64,000 nt of DNA from Neochlamydia sp. S13 (GCF_000648235.2 NZ_AP017977.1:2356001-2420000), one strand, 5' to 3'. Shown: positions 34,133 through 44,242, counted from the stretch's first letter. Made by a program: numbers and translations. Notes: generated from the letters alone by a model not told the origin.

Positions 34133-37100
34133 TTATGCCTTCTCACTCCATTCTATGGCGTGTAGGTTAAAACTTAAATGCGCTAATTTGAGTAGATAAA
34201 GGGGGTGAAGGGGTTGGAGCTTTAATGCTTTACTCCAGGCTTGAATGGCATCGCTGAGATGATTTTGTTCTTCTTCTATACAAGCCAGCGACCTCCATGC
34301 TTCTTCATCATGGGGAGTAATTTGTAAAATTTGCCTCAGATGATAAAGGGCAGAGCCAAAATCTTTCTCAGTTTTATTAATTATCGCTAGTTGCTTATAG
34401 GCTTCAACATAGTAAGGATTTAAATCAATTGCTTTTGAGAAAGCTTGTTTGGCACTTCGATTAAGTTTTAAATGAGTTAAAACTTGACCTTGAAGATACC
34501 AGGCTTCTGGAAGGTAAGAGTGCTTTTCATTAATTTTCTTAAGAATTTCGTGTGCTAATAGAAGTTTCTCAGATCTATTATCGCAGCTATCCGCTGAATA
34601 ATTGAAACAAAAAACAAGCTCTTTAGCTGAAAGCAGCTGAAGGGAGATACTTTGAGGGTATAACTGTAGCTGATGTTCTAATAGCTGTGGTCTTTTATGG
34701 AAAGATCTATTTTCCTTAAGGTCTATGCCAAAATTTTGAGGAGTTGAAAATGAAGCAAGATGATCTATTTCAAAGTGCCTAAAATGTATAGAGGCAAGAT
34801 CAGGTCTTCCTAGGAGGGTAAGCGCTTGGCCATATAATCGATGAACACTCAGATCCTGCCGACAATTTAAAGCAAATAGTTCTTTAAAAGAAGAAACGCT
34901 ATCAGGATATAGACCAATTTCAAAATAAATTTGACCTAAAAGCAATAAAGCTTTTTCTCGTGGCGAGCCCTGAGCGTTTTGTAAGGCTTCATGTAAATCT
35001 TTAACAGATTCAGGGTAATTTTTTAATGTATAAGCAAGCTGGGCCCTTTCTAAAAGAAGATCAGGAAGGGGATTTTTAACTTCACGAAAATAACTTAAGG
35101 CTTGGGCTAAATCTTTTTCGACATACAGAAAATAGCGGGCAGCAAAATCGTAGGCATTAAAACTATACAAATGCTTTTTAAGGATATTATAAGCCGTAGA
35201 GCCCCTTTCTTCGAGAAAATTAAAGGGACTGTGCTTTAAAAAGGTAGCAAATATTTCTTCGGCTTGCTCTCTTTGATCTTGGGCAAGATAAGATTGGATA
35301 ATCATTCCTTGAACGGCAGGAATTTGTTGCCTAGAAGGAGCCAGTTGAGAATACAAGTTAATTACTTGCAGCCAATCCTGCTTTTGAAAGGCGGCAATAT
35401 AAAATCCTAAGAGGACTTCATCATGGAATCCATCATTTTTAGCCCTTTGAATTTGCGACAGCCAACCAATGCCTGGTTCGGGCTGAGATACTAGTAAATA
35501 GCCTAAACCTAGGCGCAGCTTATTATCATCAGATAAAGGCTGATGATCGGAGAGAAGTCTCAGAAAAGAGGCGCCTTCCTTCTCTCCCGTAATGAGCATA
35601 GAAACGGCCAGAGGCTCTAAGATAGAAAAATCTAGACTGTTTAAATGCTTAGCATGTTCGACCACCTCAAAATATTTCCCTTCTTGATAAGCTGCCAAAA
35701 CAGCTATACGGCGAGCTGCTTGATTGCAAGGAGTAACTTTAAGCACTCCTAAAGCTTTATCGGCAGCTAAGGTAAACTGCTTTTTTTTGTACAAGTATTG
35801 TGCATCTGCTATTTGATTAGCAATTTCTGCTGCCTCCAGAACGGGCAGAGAATTAAAATTAAATTGTTGTACAGCTTGTTGAATAAAGGCAAACTGGTGA
35901 ATATTATCTTGAAGAACTGCCTGTCGATATATTTTAATGACTGCACGTTCAATATCTTGCTGGAACTCTTTTAGCTCTTCTTCGAAGGGTAAGGAGGTGG
36001 CTAATTTTATAAGATTGATGGCTTTTTGAGGTTCATTTTTAAGCGACCAAAGACATTCGGCTTTTTGCAATAGCTGCCGAGCTAAAGTATAGCGCTGGAA
36101 AGCCCTTTTTTCTAAAGCCTGCCATAGGTCAAGATAGGAGTAAATTTCTTTAAAAATTTCAGGATTATCCTCAATCAATCTTAAGATTTTAGATGTTAAA
36201 GCATTGATGAGTGTTGGCAGGCATGAGGAATCAGAAGAGAGAAGCTTTTGGCTGAGAATCCAACCTTCTTTCCAGTAATGAAGGCGGCCTTTTTTTATCG
36301 CTTCTTGCATAGAGGCTGTTAATTGTGAGGCCAATAGCTGATTAAAATTACCTTCATGCAAATGGTCTGCTATTCCTTGGATAAATTGCGAAGCTTCCTC
36401 AATATTTCCTGTAAGGGTCATCTCAGTAAATCTTTGAGCAAATCGCTTACTTATTTCCTCTAATTGAGTAGAAGCCTGCATTTTTTCTAACGTCTGAAGA
36501 TAAAGCGGTAAGTTTATAAATGTAGAGCCTTCAATTTCTTGCAAAAGCTGTTCTTTAAAGGAATGAGCGAGGGAGCTTTTTTCTTGTATGTAATAGACAT
36601 TGTATTCGGGTAGCAATTGGAGATAGCCAGCAGCTTTTTGAAAAGCAAAAGGGCGTGCAGGTGGGAGCAATGTTTCGGCTTCTTTCCTGTAGCTTAAAGC
36701 TAATAGAAGGTTAGCATCATGCTTGGTAGCCGCTGAAGAGGTAAAAAGCATTTCTTTCAAAGCTTGGCGGGCTTCCTCCAATTGGCCTAGCTCAATTTGA
36801 GCGTATAAACAATCAAGCCTCACTTTATCTTCTGGAAGATGACGTTGAAAGCTTGCTTCCATCCACTTAGATAGCCAGGGTCTAGATTGGCTAGCTTGCC
36901 AATGGGTAAGGGCTTGAGGATAATCTTTAAGCAGATAAAAATAGTTGCCTTTAAAGAAAAGGAACCAAGGATGATCAGCATTAGTATACAAAAGGCATTG
37001 ATCAAGCGCTTGTTGTAAGGTTTCAGTATCTTTTTGTAAAAAAGCATTCAAGGCTAGATTTAATGATAATTCGAAAGCGGTGTTGCTTCTTTTATTAGCC

Positions 37101-37381
37101 GGATGCTGCAGAGCCTCTAAAAAATAAGGTTGTGATTTTTCTACTCCTAATTTCTCACGGGTTATATACCCTTCATATAAATAAAAATCTGCTAATGAAA
37201 TAGGATGATCGCCATGTAAGAGATGGTGGCGTGCTTCATCGTATTGTTGGCTAGCAAAATGCTCATAAGTTTGGTTAAGAGTGCTTCTTGAATCAAAAGC
37301 AAACCCTATAAAGAGAGCAATAAACAGCAAGCTAAAACAAAACGAAAGAGTAAAAATTTTAAAATAGGACATTAGAGTCAA
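34133..37381 (-). CDS. Large TPR-repeat protein with N-terminal membrane segment
   Basis: A 1082-aa protein with a hydrophobic N-terminal segment (about residues 10-30) that could be an uncleaved anchor or signal peptide. The rest is almost all helical, with many TPR-like units: FLYEGYITREKLGVEKSQPY near the start, LLLGQIYFEIGLYPDSVSSF in the middle and AKQAFSKAIDLNPYYVEAYK near the end. It probably forms an extended superhelix in the periplasm or on the surface. It is divergently transcribed from the response regulator gene, with about 150 bp between them, which may place it under that regulator. No enzyme domain is seen. Confidence 0.75.
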   Translation of the reverse strand: MTLMSYFKIFTLSFCFSLLFIALFIGFAFDSRSTLNQTYEHFASQQYDEARHHLLHGDHPISLADFYLYEGYITREKLGVEKSQPYFLEALQHPANKRSNTAFELSLNLALNAFLQKDTETLQQALDQCLLYTNADHPWFLFFKGNYFYLLKDYPQALTHWQASQSRPWLSKWMEASFQRHLPEDKVRLDCLYAQIELGQLEEARQALKEMLFTSSAATKHDANLLLALSYRKEAETLLPPARPFAFQKAAGYLQLLPEYNVYYIQEKSSLAHSFKEQLLQEIEGSTFINLPLYLQTLEKMQASTQLEEISKRFAQRFTEMTLTGNIEEASQFIQGIADHLHEGNFNQLLASQLTASMQEAIKKGRLHYWKEGWILSQKLLSSDSSCLPTLINALTSKILRLIEDNPEIFKEIYSYLDLWQALEKRAFQRYTLARQLLQKAECLWSLKNEPQKAINLIKLATSLPFEEELKEFQQDIERAVIKIYRQAVLQDNIHQFAFIQQAVQQFNFNSLPVLEAAEIANQIADAQYLYKKKQFTLAADKALGVLKVTPCNQAARRIAVLAAYQEGKYFEVVEHAKHLNSLDFSILEPLAVSMLITGEKEGASFLRLLSDHQPLSDDNKLRLGLGYLLVSQPEPGIGWLSQIQRAKNDGFHDEVLLGFYIAAFQKQDWLQVINLYSQLAPSRQQIPAVQGMIIQSYLAQDQREQAEEIFATFLKHSPFNFLEERGSTAYNILKKHLYSFNAYDFAARYFLYVEKDLAQALSYFREVKNPLPDLLLERAQLAYTLKNYPESVKDLHEALQNAQGSPREKALLLLGQIYFEIGLYPDSVSSFKELFALNCRQDLSVHRLYGQALTLLGRPDLASIHFRHFEIDHLASFSTPQNFGIDLKENRSFHKRPQLLEHQLQLYPQSISLQLLSAKELVFCFNYSADSCDNRSEKLLLAHEILKKINEKHSYLPEAWYLQGQVLTHLKLNRSAKQAFSKAIDLNPYYVEAYKQLAIINKTEKDFGSALYHLRQILQITPHDEEAWRSLACIEEEQNHLSDAIQAWSKALKLQPLHPLYLLKLAHLSFNLHAIEWSEKA

Positions 37382-37530
37382 CCTTAAAAATCTTCTATAC
37401 TAAACTTTGTAAAAAATTTTTTAATGAAAGAAAAAACCATTAAAAAAAGTATTTTAAAATTTGATGAAATAAAAATCCAGCCTATGTTAAAATAAATTAT
37501 AAAAAGAATTTACCTTGAGAAAGGCGTATC

Positions 37531-38226
37531 ATGCAAAAATCAAAAATTGTCCTGCTTGAAGATGAGGAAGATATAGCTGCATTGATTAAATTACAAGCAG
37601 ATATTTCTGGATATAAATTGCATACAGAAACTGATGGTCTGAATGGATTAAGGGCCATTGAAAAAGAAAAACCGGATTTAGTTATTTTGGATATTATGCT
37701 TCCTGGCTTAAGTGGTCTAGATGTTTGCCGAAAAATGAAAACTCATCCCGAATTAAAAGATATCCCTGTCATCATGATTTCTGCAAAAAGTGAGGAATTA
37801 GATGTAGTGTTAGGGCTGGAATTAGGGGCCGATGATTATGTTGCGAAGCCTTTTTCTCCTAAAGTTTTATTTTCACGCGTTCGAGCTGTACTACGACGTG
37901 GCAAAGATCTCCCTGAAAAAGCTTTAAAAACTATTGCATTTGGTAATTTTACGATGGAAGTAGAGCGTTATCTAGTAAGAAAAAACGATAAATCTATATC
38001 TTTAACCCTGTCAGAGTTTGGGATTTTAAAGCGCTTGGTAACAAATATGGGTAAGGTTTTAACACGTAACCAATTGCTTGACGATATTCAAAATAGTGAC
38101 GCTTTTGTGGTGGATAGAAATATTGATGTGCACATTGCTTCTCTTCGTAAAAAATTAGGCCCCAACTTTCAGTGGATTGAGACGGTCCGGGGAGTGGGCT
38201 ATCGTTTCTTAGAAGAGGAAGAATAA
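37531..38226 (+). CDS. PhoB/OmpR-family response regulator (orphan)
   Basis: A 231-aa two-domain transcription regulator. The receiver domain has the acidic pocket (LLEDEED, residues 8-14), the phospho-accepting Asp54 in VILDIMLPG, Ser84 in MISAKSEE and Lys106 in AKPF, so it is fully equipped. The C-terminal winged helix shows SLTLSEFGILKRLV, RNQLLDDI and the typical end VRGVGYRFLEEEE. No histidine kinase gene is adjacent; the only kinase-like gene in the window, kdpD, lacks its His. It is divergent from the large TPR gene. The sequence fits PhoB better than KdpE, but this was not tested. Confidence 0.92.
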   Translation: MQKSKIVLLEDEEDIAALIKLQADISGYKLHTETDGLNGLRAIEKEKPDLVILDIMLPGLSGLDVCRKMKTHPELKDIPVIMISAKSEELDVVLGLELGADDYVAKPFSPKVLFSRVRAVLRRGKDLPEKALKTIAFGNFTMEVERYLVRKNDKSISLTLSEFGILKRLVTNMGKVLTRNQLLDDIQNSDAFVVDRNIDVHIASLRKKLGPNFQWIETVRGVGYRFLEEEE

Positions 38227-38269
38227 TAAATAGGACTGCTTTTCTATAGGCTAAGTGAAAAAATCACCG

Positions 38270-39140
38270 GCTAGATAGAATTCACAAAACCATGTGGAAG
38301 GACTAAAAGATAGAAGACCTAAAATAACTCGCAGAAAAAGAGCTTTAACGTTTAAGCAAGAAAAAGCATTTTTAGAGCGAGTAGAAAAAGGGACTAAATC
38401 TGAAGAGAACATCAATGTTTTCCATTTACGTGATTTGCAAGCTATATTAAAAAAAGAGTTTAGCAAAAACTTAACCGTTCCAGGAATTTGGGCAATTTTA
38501 CGTCGCTGTCACTATGCCACCCTTGGCCCCCCCCCTTAAGCACTATAAAGCCAACTTAAGAGAACAAGAAGCCTTTAAAAAAATTCCAGAATTCATTACC
38601 ACTTTAAACAAACAATTTCTTAAACAAAAGATCGAAGTTTGGCTTGAAGATGAAGCAAGGCTTTAGGCAACAAAGCACCTTTACTAGGAGATGGGCAAAG
38701 AAAGGAACTAAGCCAAAAGCTCTTAAGGCAGACAGAGTATAAAAAGTTCTAGGTAGCTACAGCTGTTTGCCCACGTTCAGGGAAGTCAGAAAGAATGATT
38801 CTTCCTTTCCTAAATAGCCAAGGGGTTAGAAATTCTTCTTAAGCAAATTAATCAATCATTACCAGCTTCTTTTCATGCCTTATTAATTTTAGACCGAGCC
38901 GGTTATCATATTAGCAAGTCAATTAAGTTTCCTCTTAATATTCACCTTTTCTTCTTGCCTCCTTATAGTCCTGAACTTAACCCGGTTGAAAACATGGGGC
39001 ACTATTTGCGCAGCCATTATTGGTCCAATCGTATCTACAAGGGTTACAAAGAGCTAGAGAAGATGGCGATAGCTTCGTGGGAAAAGGTATGCCTAAACAA
39101 AAAAAGGATAAAAAGCTTATGTGTTGTATCGTATGCTTAA
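38270..39140 (+). pseudogene. Broken IS630-family transposase
   Basis: A decayed transposase on the plus strand. Readable parts are VEGLKDRRPKITRRKRAL (from about 38294), LRDLQAILKKEF, then after a frameshift HYKANLREQEAFKKIPEF and VWLEDEARL (second catalytic-type Asp/Glu cluster), RRWAKKGTKPKA, and LPPYSPELNPVENMGHYLRS (about 38957-39016) that holds the final catalytic Glu. These are IS630/Tc1-like DDE motifs. The first break is at a run of nine C (38527-38535): removing one C restores the frame into HYKANL. Further stops follow. The 5' end of the gene appears to be missing. Confidence 0.8.
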
Positions 39141-39625
39141 TTGTAGAAAGTGTTAATTGAAAACGTATTATTCTGAAATGTGGCGAGAAATCACGGTGAT
39201 ACAAAAACAAAAGTAGGAATTAAGGGTAAGAGAGCAAAAGCTGGATGGGATCGAGACTCCATGATGGAAATGGTAAAGGGTAAATAAAATCTTCATGCAA
39301 TTTCCCGGGCATAAGGCAGTATTTACGGCGGCGAGCTAAAATATTTTAGTATCTTTATCACCTAATGTTTAAAGGGGATGAAGAGGCTTGCTTTCAAAAA
39401 GCTTTAAGGATACAGAGAACTTCCCGGCCTATCAAGAGCCATTAACCTTTAAAGTTCTCTGCTAAAGCAGGGGTAAAGTCTTTAGCAATTCATTACATTC
39501 CTCTATTTTCAAGCTTTATGGCTAAGGCTCTATTTCTAGCATTTTCTTGTATGTTTTGCGTTTTTCCCTATATGATGCCCTAAAGAAAGATTAAAAAAAT
39601 CATCAAATTTAAAGAAGGCCATACA
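39141..39625. other. Spacer before the LRR gene
   Basis: About 485 bases after the IS630 remnant. There is no gene I can support; one short frame (KVGIKGKRAKAGWDRDS) is not recognised. The last 40 bases contain an A-rich stretch and AAGAAGG before the LRR start, a likely ribosome-binding site. Confidence 0.45.
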
Positions 39626-41380
39626 ATGAATCCTAGCTCTTTTAGCAGCATTGAAAGCGTGCCTAATGAAATACTAGTCCCTATTTTAAAGGCTTGTGCT
39701 AGCCCTTCCTTATTTAGTGTATGTGGAAGATGGCGCCAACTGCTAGCTAATGAAGTCATGCCTTCTCTTTATAAGCAAATAGGTAAAATGCATGTTCCTC
39801 AAGGAGATGTTAACGAGCAGGCTTTTATTTTAGATAAGCTTTATAAGCTAGAAGAAGGGCTTTCTAAAACAGCAAAAGTAAATGCAATCTTTAAGCAAAT
39901 TTTTACTCTAGCTAGATTCCTTTATCCCTTAGAATTTGAATGGAAAACCGAAGAAAAAAAATATCTTACTCTGGCTAATTATTCCTTTTATCTCTTAAAT
40001 ATTAATCGCCTCTTAATTTGGAAACAAATCCCTGGGGGAGAGAAATATTTAAGCCGAGAAGAAATCAAGTATTTGCCTTTAGAAGAAAAAGGAAAGCTTT
40101 TTAGTAAGTGGATTAAAAGGCATGGCAAAAAACTTATGAAGCTAAACTTACAAGGAATTGGCTTAACCTTTTTACCTCCAGAGATAGGGCAATTAACAAA
40201 ACTGAAAGATCTTGACTTAAGAAACAACCAATTTACCTTCCTTCCGGCAGAAATAGGGCAACTATCACAGCTGCAAGCGCTTGATTTAAGCAACAACCAG
40301 CTTACCTTCCTTCCGGCAGAGATAGGCCAGCTATCGCAATTGCAAGGGCTCGGCCTAGGCAACAACCAACTTACCTCCCTTCCGACAGAGATAGGGCAGC
40401 TATTGCAACTGCTATGCCTTGACTTAAACAACAACCAACTTACCTTCTTTCCTGCAGAGATAGGGCAGCTATCACAGCTACAAGAGCTTGGATTAAGCAA
40501 CAATCAGCTTACCACTCTTCCTACAGAGATAGGGCAGCTATCGCAACTGCAAGGGCTTATCTTAAACAATAACCAACTTACCTTCTTTCCTGCAGAGATA
40601 GGGCAGCTATCGCAGCTGCAATTGCTTGAATTAAGCAACAATCAACTCACCTCCCTTCTTGCAGAGATAGGGCAACTATCGCAACTGCAAAAGCTTGGAT
40701 TAAGCAACAACCAGCTTACCTCCCTTCCCGCGGAGATAGGGCAGCTATCACAGCTGCAAGAGCTTGAATTAGATCACAACCAGCTCACCACCCTTCCCAC
40801 CGAGATAGTGCAGCTACTACAGCTGCAAGGGCTTGGTTTAAGCAACAACCAGCTTACTCTCTTTCCCCCAGAGATAGGGCAGCTATCACAGCTACAATTG
40901 CTTGGCTTAAGCAACAACCAGCTCACTACCCTTCCGGCAGAGATAGAGCAACTATCACAGCTGCAATTGCTTGAATTAGGTCACAACCAGCTTACCACCC
41001 TTCCGGCAGAAATAGGACAGCTATCACGGCTGCAATTGCTTGGCTTAAACAACAACCAGCTTACCACCCTTCCTTCAGAGATAGGGCAGCTTTCTCGGCT
41101 GCAAGAGCTTGGCTTGCATAGAAATCGACTCACTACCCTTCCTATCGAAATAGGGCAGCTATCACAGCTACAAGAGCTTGGATTAAGCAACAACCAACTT
41201 ACCTCTCTTCCTTCAGAGTTAGGGCAGCTTTCTCGGCTGCAAGAGCTTTACTTAAACGGCAATCACCTTACCTCCCTTCCTGTCAAAATAGGACAGCTAC
41301 CAGCTCTACGAAAGCTTCAGGTGAAAGAAAATCCACTGGAAAATATTCCAGGAAAAATAAAGCAGCGTTTTTGCTTATAA
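39626..41380 (+). CDS. F-box-like + leucine-rich repeat protein, candidate effector
   Basis: A 584-aa protein. Residues about 9-50 look like an F-box (ESVPNEILVPILKACASPSL and VCGRWRQLLANEV), followed by a helical region to about 185. From residue 190 to 579 come 17 consecutive 23-residue leucine-rich repeats of the bacterial LPxEI type (consensus LSQLQELGLSNNQLTxLPAE, then IGQ), preceded by one diverged unit. LRRs bind partner proteins; F-box plus LRR is the layout of eukaryotic SCF ubiquitin ligase receptors. It is paralogous to the protein at 53583, with closely similar N-terminal halves. Such LRR genes are expanded in Neochlamydia-type symbionts. No signal peptide is visible; type III secretion is assumed, not shown. 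Confidence 0.85.
   Translation: MNPSSFSSIESVPNEILVPILKACASPSLFSVCGRWRQLLANEVMPSLYKQIGKMHVPQGDVNEQAFILDKLYKLEEGLSKTAKVNAIFKQIFTLARFLYPLEFEWKTEEKKYLTLANYSFYLLNINRLLIWKQIPGGEKYLSREEIKYLPLEEKGKLFSKWIKRHGKKLMKLNLQGIGLTFLPPEIGQLTKLKDLDLRNNQFTFLPAEIGQLSQLQALDLSNNQLTFLPAEIGQLSQLQGLGLGNNQLTSLPTEIGQLLQLLCLDLNNNQLTFFPAEIGQLSQLQELGLSNNQLTTLPTEIGQLSQLQGLILNNNQLTFFPAEIGQLSQLQLLELSNNQLTSLLAEIGQLSQLQKLGLSNNQLTSLPAEIGQLSQLQELELDHNQLTTLPTEIVQLLQLQGLGLSNNQLTLFPPEIGQLSQLQLLGLSNNQLTTLPAEIEQLSQLQLLELGHNQLTTLPAEIGQLSRLQLLGLNNNQLTTLPSEIGQLSRLQELGLHRNRLTTLPIEIGQLSQLQELGLSNNQLTSLPSELGQLSRLQELYLNGNHLTSLPVKIGQLPALRKLQVKENPLENIPGKIKQRFCL
40193..41365 (+). repeat. 17 tandem 69-bp LRR-coding units
   Basis: The DNA coding for LRRs is made of exactly 17 units of 69 bp in frame, from 40193 to 41365. 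Many neighbouring units are near-identical at DNA level (for example GAGATAGGGCAGCTATC recurs), which favours unequal recombination or slippage that adds or removes whole repeats without frameshift. The antisense strand stays open over long stretches only because of this repetition. Confidence 0.9.
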
Positions 41381-41659
41381 ATGAAATGGCTTGCGTCCTC
41401 ATCAGCTAATAGGTTATCGGATGAAATAATACGCCTTTGAGCAGCTTTTTATGCAAACCTATGCTTAATAAAAATCTCTTTTTAAGGAGAAAGTCAGCTT
41501 TTAAAGAGTTAATTCCTTTTTCTAGGCTATACAGATAAAGTTTCTTCAAGCAGTATTACATCTCCAACGGCTTCCTCGCTAGTTAAAGGCCTAGTGTTTA
41601 TTACGTGATTGGATAAGAAGCTTGCCCAGAACTTCTATTATTTAACTCAACCTTAAACC

Positions 41660-43057
41660 CTAACTAAGATTGGTAAACTTATTTTCTTTAAGCTTTTTCA
41701 GCCGCTCCAGATCTATTTTAGCATAGGTAATACGTTGAAGAGAGAGATGGACTTTTCCTGGAAGGTTTTTTTTATAACGCGAGACATATTTACATTGAGT
41801 GATGCAAACTTCTCCTTCTTGGCGCTCTTTAGCTTTGCTGTAGAAAAGAGCTGCATGAATGGCATCTAGTAGAGATTCTTCATCGGGTTTAAGATGCTTA
41901 CCCAGATGTAAAATGACATGCGATCCAGGGACATCTCTAGCATGTAGCCAATAATCTGAGCCATGGGCATAAGTAAAGGTTAATTTATCGTTAGCATGGG
42001 CGTTCTTACCCACCCATATCTTTAACCCTGCTTGAGTAACAAATTCGTGATAAGGTAAAGATAAAGTCTTCTTGGCTAGTTTGTTCTTTATTATTTTTTT
42101 AGATAGGCCCTCATGTCTCTGACAAAAACTTTCAAGCTCTTGCTTAGTTTCTATCTGTTGCACCTGTTCTAGCATTAAAGATAACTTTTCTACGGCTTGA
42201 TGGGCCTGCTTTAACTGAGCGGAGAGGGGGTCAATTGCTTTCTTTAATTTTTTACTTTTTTGAAAGCGCTTAGAGACTTCTTCTGAGGGCGGCAAGGTAG
42301 GATCTAAGTTTAAAATGACTTCTCCATTATCTTTCAACCAATCATTGACACTGACCTGCCTTAAGCCCTTAGTTATCTTATATAGATTGGCTTGAAGAAG
42401 GGAAGCTTCATGGTGTGCTTGTTCCCAAAGAAGTGCTTTCTCTAGCTCTTCAGAAAATTTAGCTTCAGCTTTCTGGGCTTTATTTAATTTATTTTTTAGC
42501 TCGCCAACTAGCGTATTTCTTTTTTTAAGAAATTCAGCTTCTAACTCTTTATGTCTGTAGATAGCTTCAACTGAAGCACTAGTAGTATCTTCAGGAGAGC
42601 CGAGTGATAGAAGAGGAGGCAGAGTTTTAGGAGGAAGATAAGAAGTATGGATAGTAGGATGTAAAGAAACTAGGATACTACGTTGGCTATCCACAAGATA
42701 GCAATTGGGTTTTTTAGGAATAAGCTCGCTGATAAGAGTTTGGGTGAGCTCGCCTTTTTTTAAAACCATTCGTAAAATTCTATCTTCATTGACAAGTTCA
42801 CAGCTTTTTAAATACCACCCCCGTAGGTGCTGAGTCAGCTTTTTAGAAAAAAATGAAGAAGTATCTTGGCCAGAGTATTGGGTAAGATGAAAACGTAAAA
42901 AGGCTTCTTGAAAACAAATCAATAAAGGGGGAGCCTCTTTGAAATGAAGGACAATCTTTTGAGGATGTGGAGCTGTGCAATAATCAAAAAGCGCTTCTTT
43001 TAAAGAAGAGTTAATTTCTTTAAGAAGTTTTTTCATTTGCTCGATTGTTAATGACAT
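41660..43057 (-). CDS. NFACT/RqcH-like protein (Fibronectin-binding A homologue)
   Basis: A 465-aa protein of the NFACT family, whose member RqcH works in ribosome quality control by adding Ala tails to stalled peptides on 50S subunits. The N-terminal NFACT-N domain includes VNEDRILRM with the Asp-Arg pair important in RqcH; a central coiled-coil covers about residues 170-320. The C-terminal NFACT-R domain has IWVGKNAHANDKLTF and DYWLHARDVPGSHVILH, the strongest family signature. It is shorter than the ~570 aa RqcH of Bacillus. It starts 3 bp after metK, so both are one operon. The link with translation rescue is family knowledge. Confidence 0.88.
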   Translation of the reverse strand: MSLTIEQMKKLLKEINSSLKEALFDYCTAPHPQKIVLHFKEAPPLLICFQEAFLRFHLTQYSGQDTSSFFSKKLTQHLRGWYLKSCELVNEDRILRMVLKKGELTQTLISELIPKKPNCYLVDSQRSILVSLHPTIHTSYLPPKTLPPLLSLGSPEDTTSASVEAIYRHKELEAEFLKKRNTLVGELKNKLNKAQKAEAKFSEELEKALLWEQAHHEASLLQANLYKITKGLRQVSVNDWLKDNGEVILNLDPTLPPSEEVSKRFQKSKKLKKAIDPLSAQLKQAHQAVEKLSLMLEQVQQIETKQELESFCQRHEGLSKKIIKNKLAKKTLSLPYHEFVTQAGLKIWVGKNAHANDKLTFTYAHGSDYWLHARDVPGSHVILHLGKHLKPDEESLLDAIHAALFYSKAKERQEGEVCITQCKYVSRYKKNLPGKVHLSLQRITYAKIDLERLKKLKENKFTNLS

Positions 43058-43060
43058 ACT

Positions 43061-44242
43061 CTATCCTGCGGCAAAGGATTCCATTTTTACGCATTCTAAC
43101 AAGGAAATAATCTTATCTGTTTTTTCCCAAGTAAAGTTTTCTTCATGGCGCCCAAAATGCCCACCAAAAGCGGTAGAACGATAAATAGGCCTTTTTAAAT
43201 TAAGCATTTGAATGATACCTTTAGGTGTTAAATCAAACACTAAAGGGACAGCCCTGCTGAGAATATTTTCGCTTACTGAACCTGTACCAAAGGTATCAAT
43301 TTTAATAGAAATGGGATGAGCAACACCAATGGCATAGGAAATCTGCACTTCACAGCGCCGGGCTAATTTGGCCGCCACGATGTTTTTTGCCACATAACGC
43401 GCTGCATAGGAAGCGGAACGGTCTACCTTAGAAGGGTCCTTACCTGAAAAAGCCCCACCTCCGTGATGGCCCATTCCTCCATAAGTATCTACAATAATCT
43501 TTCTTCCGGTAAGCCCACAGTCTCCCGCAGGGCCTCCAATAACAAAACGGCCGGTAGGATTAATGTAGAAAAGAGTATGATCTGTAATAAAGCCTTTAGG
43601 GGCTATCCTATGCACAAGTGCTTTCATATCATGGACGATTGTTTCTCTTTTAACTTCTTCTGCATGCTGTACGGAGATAACGACGGTATGAAGACGAATG
43701 GGTTGATGTTTTTCATTATATTCGATTGTAATTTGCGTTTTAGCATCGGGTCTTAGATAAGGAAGTTGTTTGTTTTGCTGAATGCAATGAAGTTCTCGAA
43801 CAATTTGATGGGCTAGCGTGATAGGCAGAGGCATTAACTCGGGTGTTTCTTCACAAGCATACCCAAACATTAAGCCTTGATCGCCTGCACCTTGTTCTTT
43901 ATAAAGGCCTTCTCTTTCATTGACGCCTTGTGCGATGTCTAAAGATTGCTTATGAATGGAAGTTAGCACGCCACATGAGCGATAATCAAAGCCCTCTTGT
44001 GCTTGATCGTATCCTATATATTTGAGGGTGTTACGTACGATTTCTTGATAATCCACTTGCGCTTTGGTCGTAATTTCTCCTGCGACAACGACAAGACCCA
44101 AAGTTACCATTGTCTCGCAGGCCACTCTAGAGTCTTCATCTTGTTCAAGGCAAGCGTCTAATATAGCATCAGAGATTTGATCAGCCACTTTATCAGGATG
44201 ACCAATTCCTACTGATTCGGAAGTAAATACGGAATGTTTCAT
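43061..44242 (-). CDS. metK: S-adenosylmethionine synthetase
   Basis: Makes SAM from methionine and ATP. I chose the ATG at 44242 (393 aa), preceded by GGAAAGGG at good distance; the in-frame ATG at 44269 would add nine residues without family match. Signatures are [20 protein letters not shown] at the N-terminus, [12 protein letters not shown] in the middle and [20 protein letters not shown] for the nucleotide-binding loop. It is complete. Chlamydiaceae lack metK and import SAM from the host, so this organism can make its own, like several environmental chlamydiae. No SAM riboswitch-like structure was recognised in the 190 bp upstream. Confidence 0.96.
   Translation of the reverse strand: MKHSVFTSESVGIGHPDKVADQISDAILDACLEQDEDSRVACETMVTLGLVVVAGEITTKAQVDYQEIVRNTLKYIGYDQAQEGFDYRSCGVLTSIHKQSLDIAQGVNEREGLYKEQGAGDQGLMFGYACEETPELMPLPITLAHQIVRELHCIQQNKQLPYLRPDAKTQITIEYNEKHQPIRLHTVVISVQHAEEVKRETIVHDMKALVHRIAPKGFITDHTLFYINPTGRFVIGGPAGDCGLTGRKIIVDTYGGMGHHGGGAFSGKDPSKVDRSASYAARYVAKNIVAAKLARRCEVQISYAIGVAHPISIKIDTFGTGSVSENILSRAVPLVFDLTPKGIIQMLNLKRPIYRSTAFGGHFGRHEENFTWEKTDKIISLLECVKMESFAAG

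Noticed and set aside
37531-38226. Idea that this regulator is KdpE, partner of the KdpD-like protein
   Set aside because: The genes are 30 kb apart, the sequence looks closer to PhoB and the KdpD-like protein lacks its His; no evidence for pairing.
39988-40503. Long open frame antisense to the LRR gene (Ser/Cys-rich)
   Set aside because: It mirrors the 69-bp repeat period of the LRR coding strand and has no start signal or family; it is a by-product of repetition. The same holds for 40981-41193.
40193-41365. Regular repeats that could suggest a CRISPR array
   Set aside because: Units are contiguous 69-bp coding repeats without spacers and translate into LRRs.
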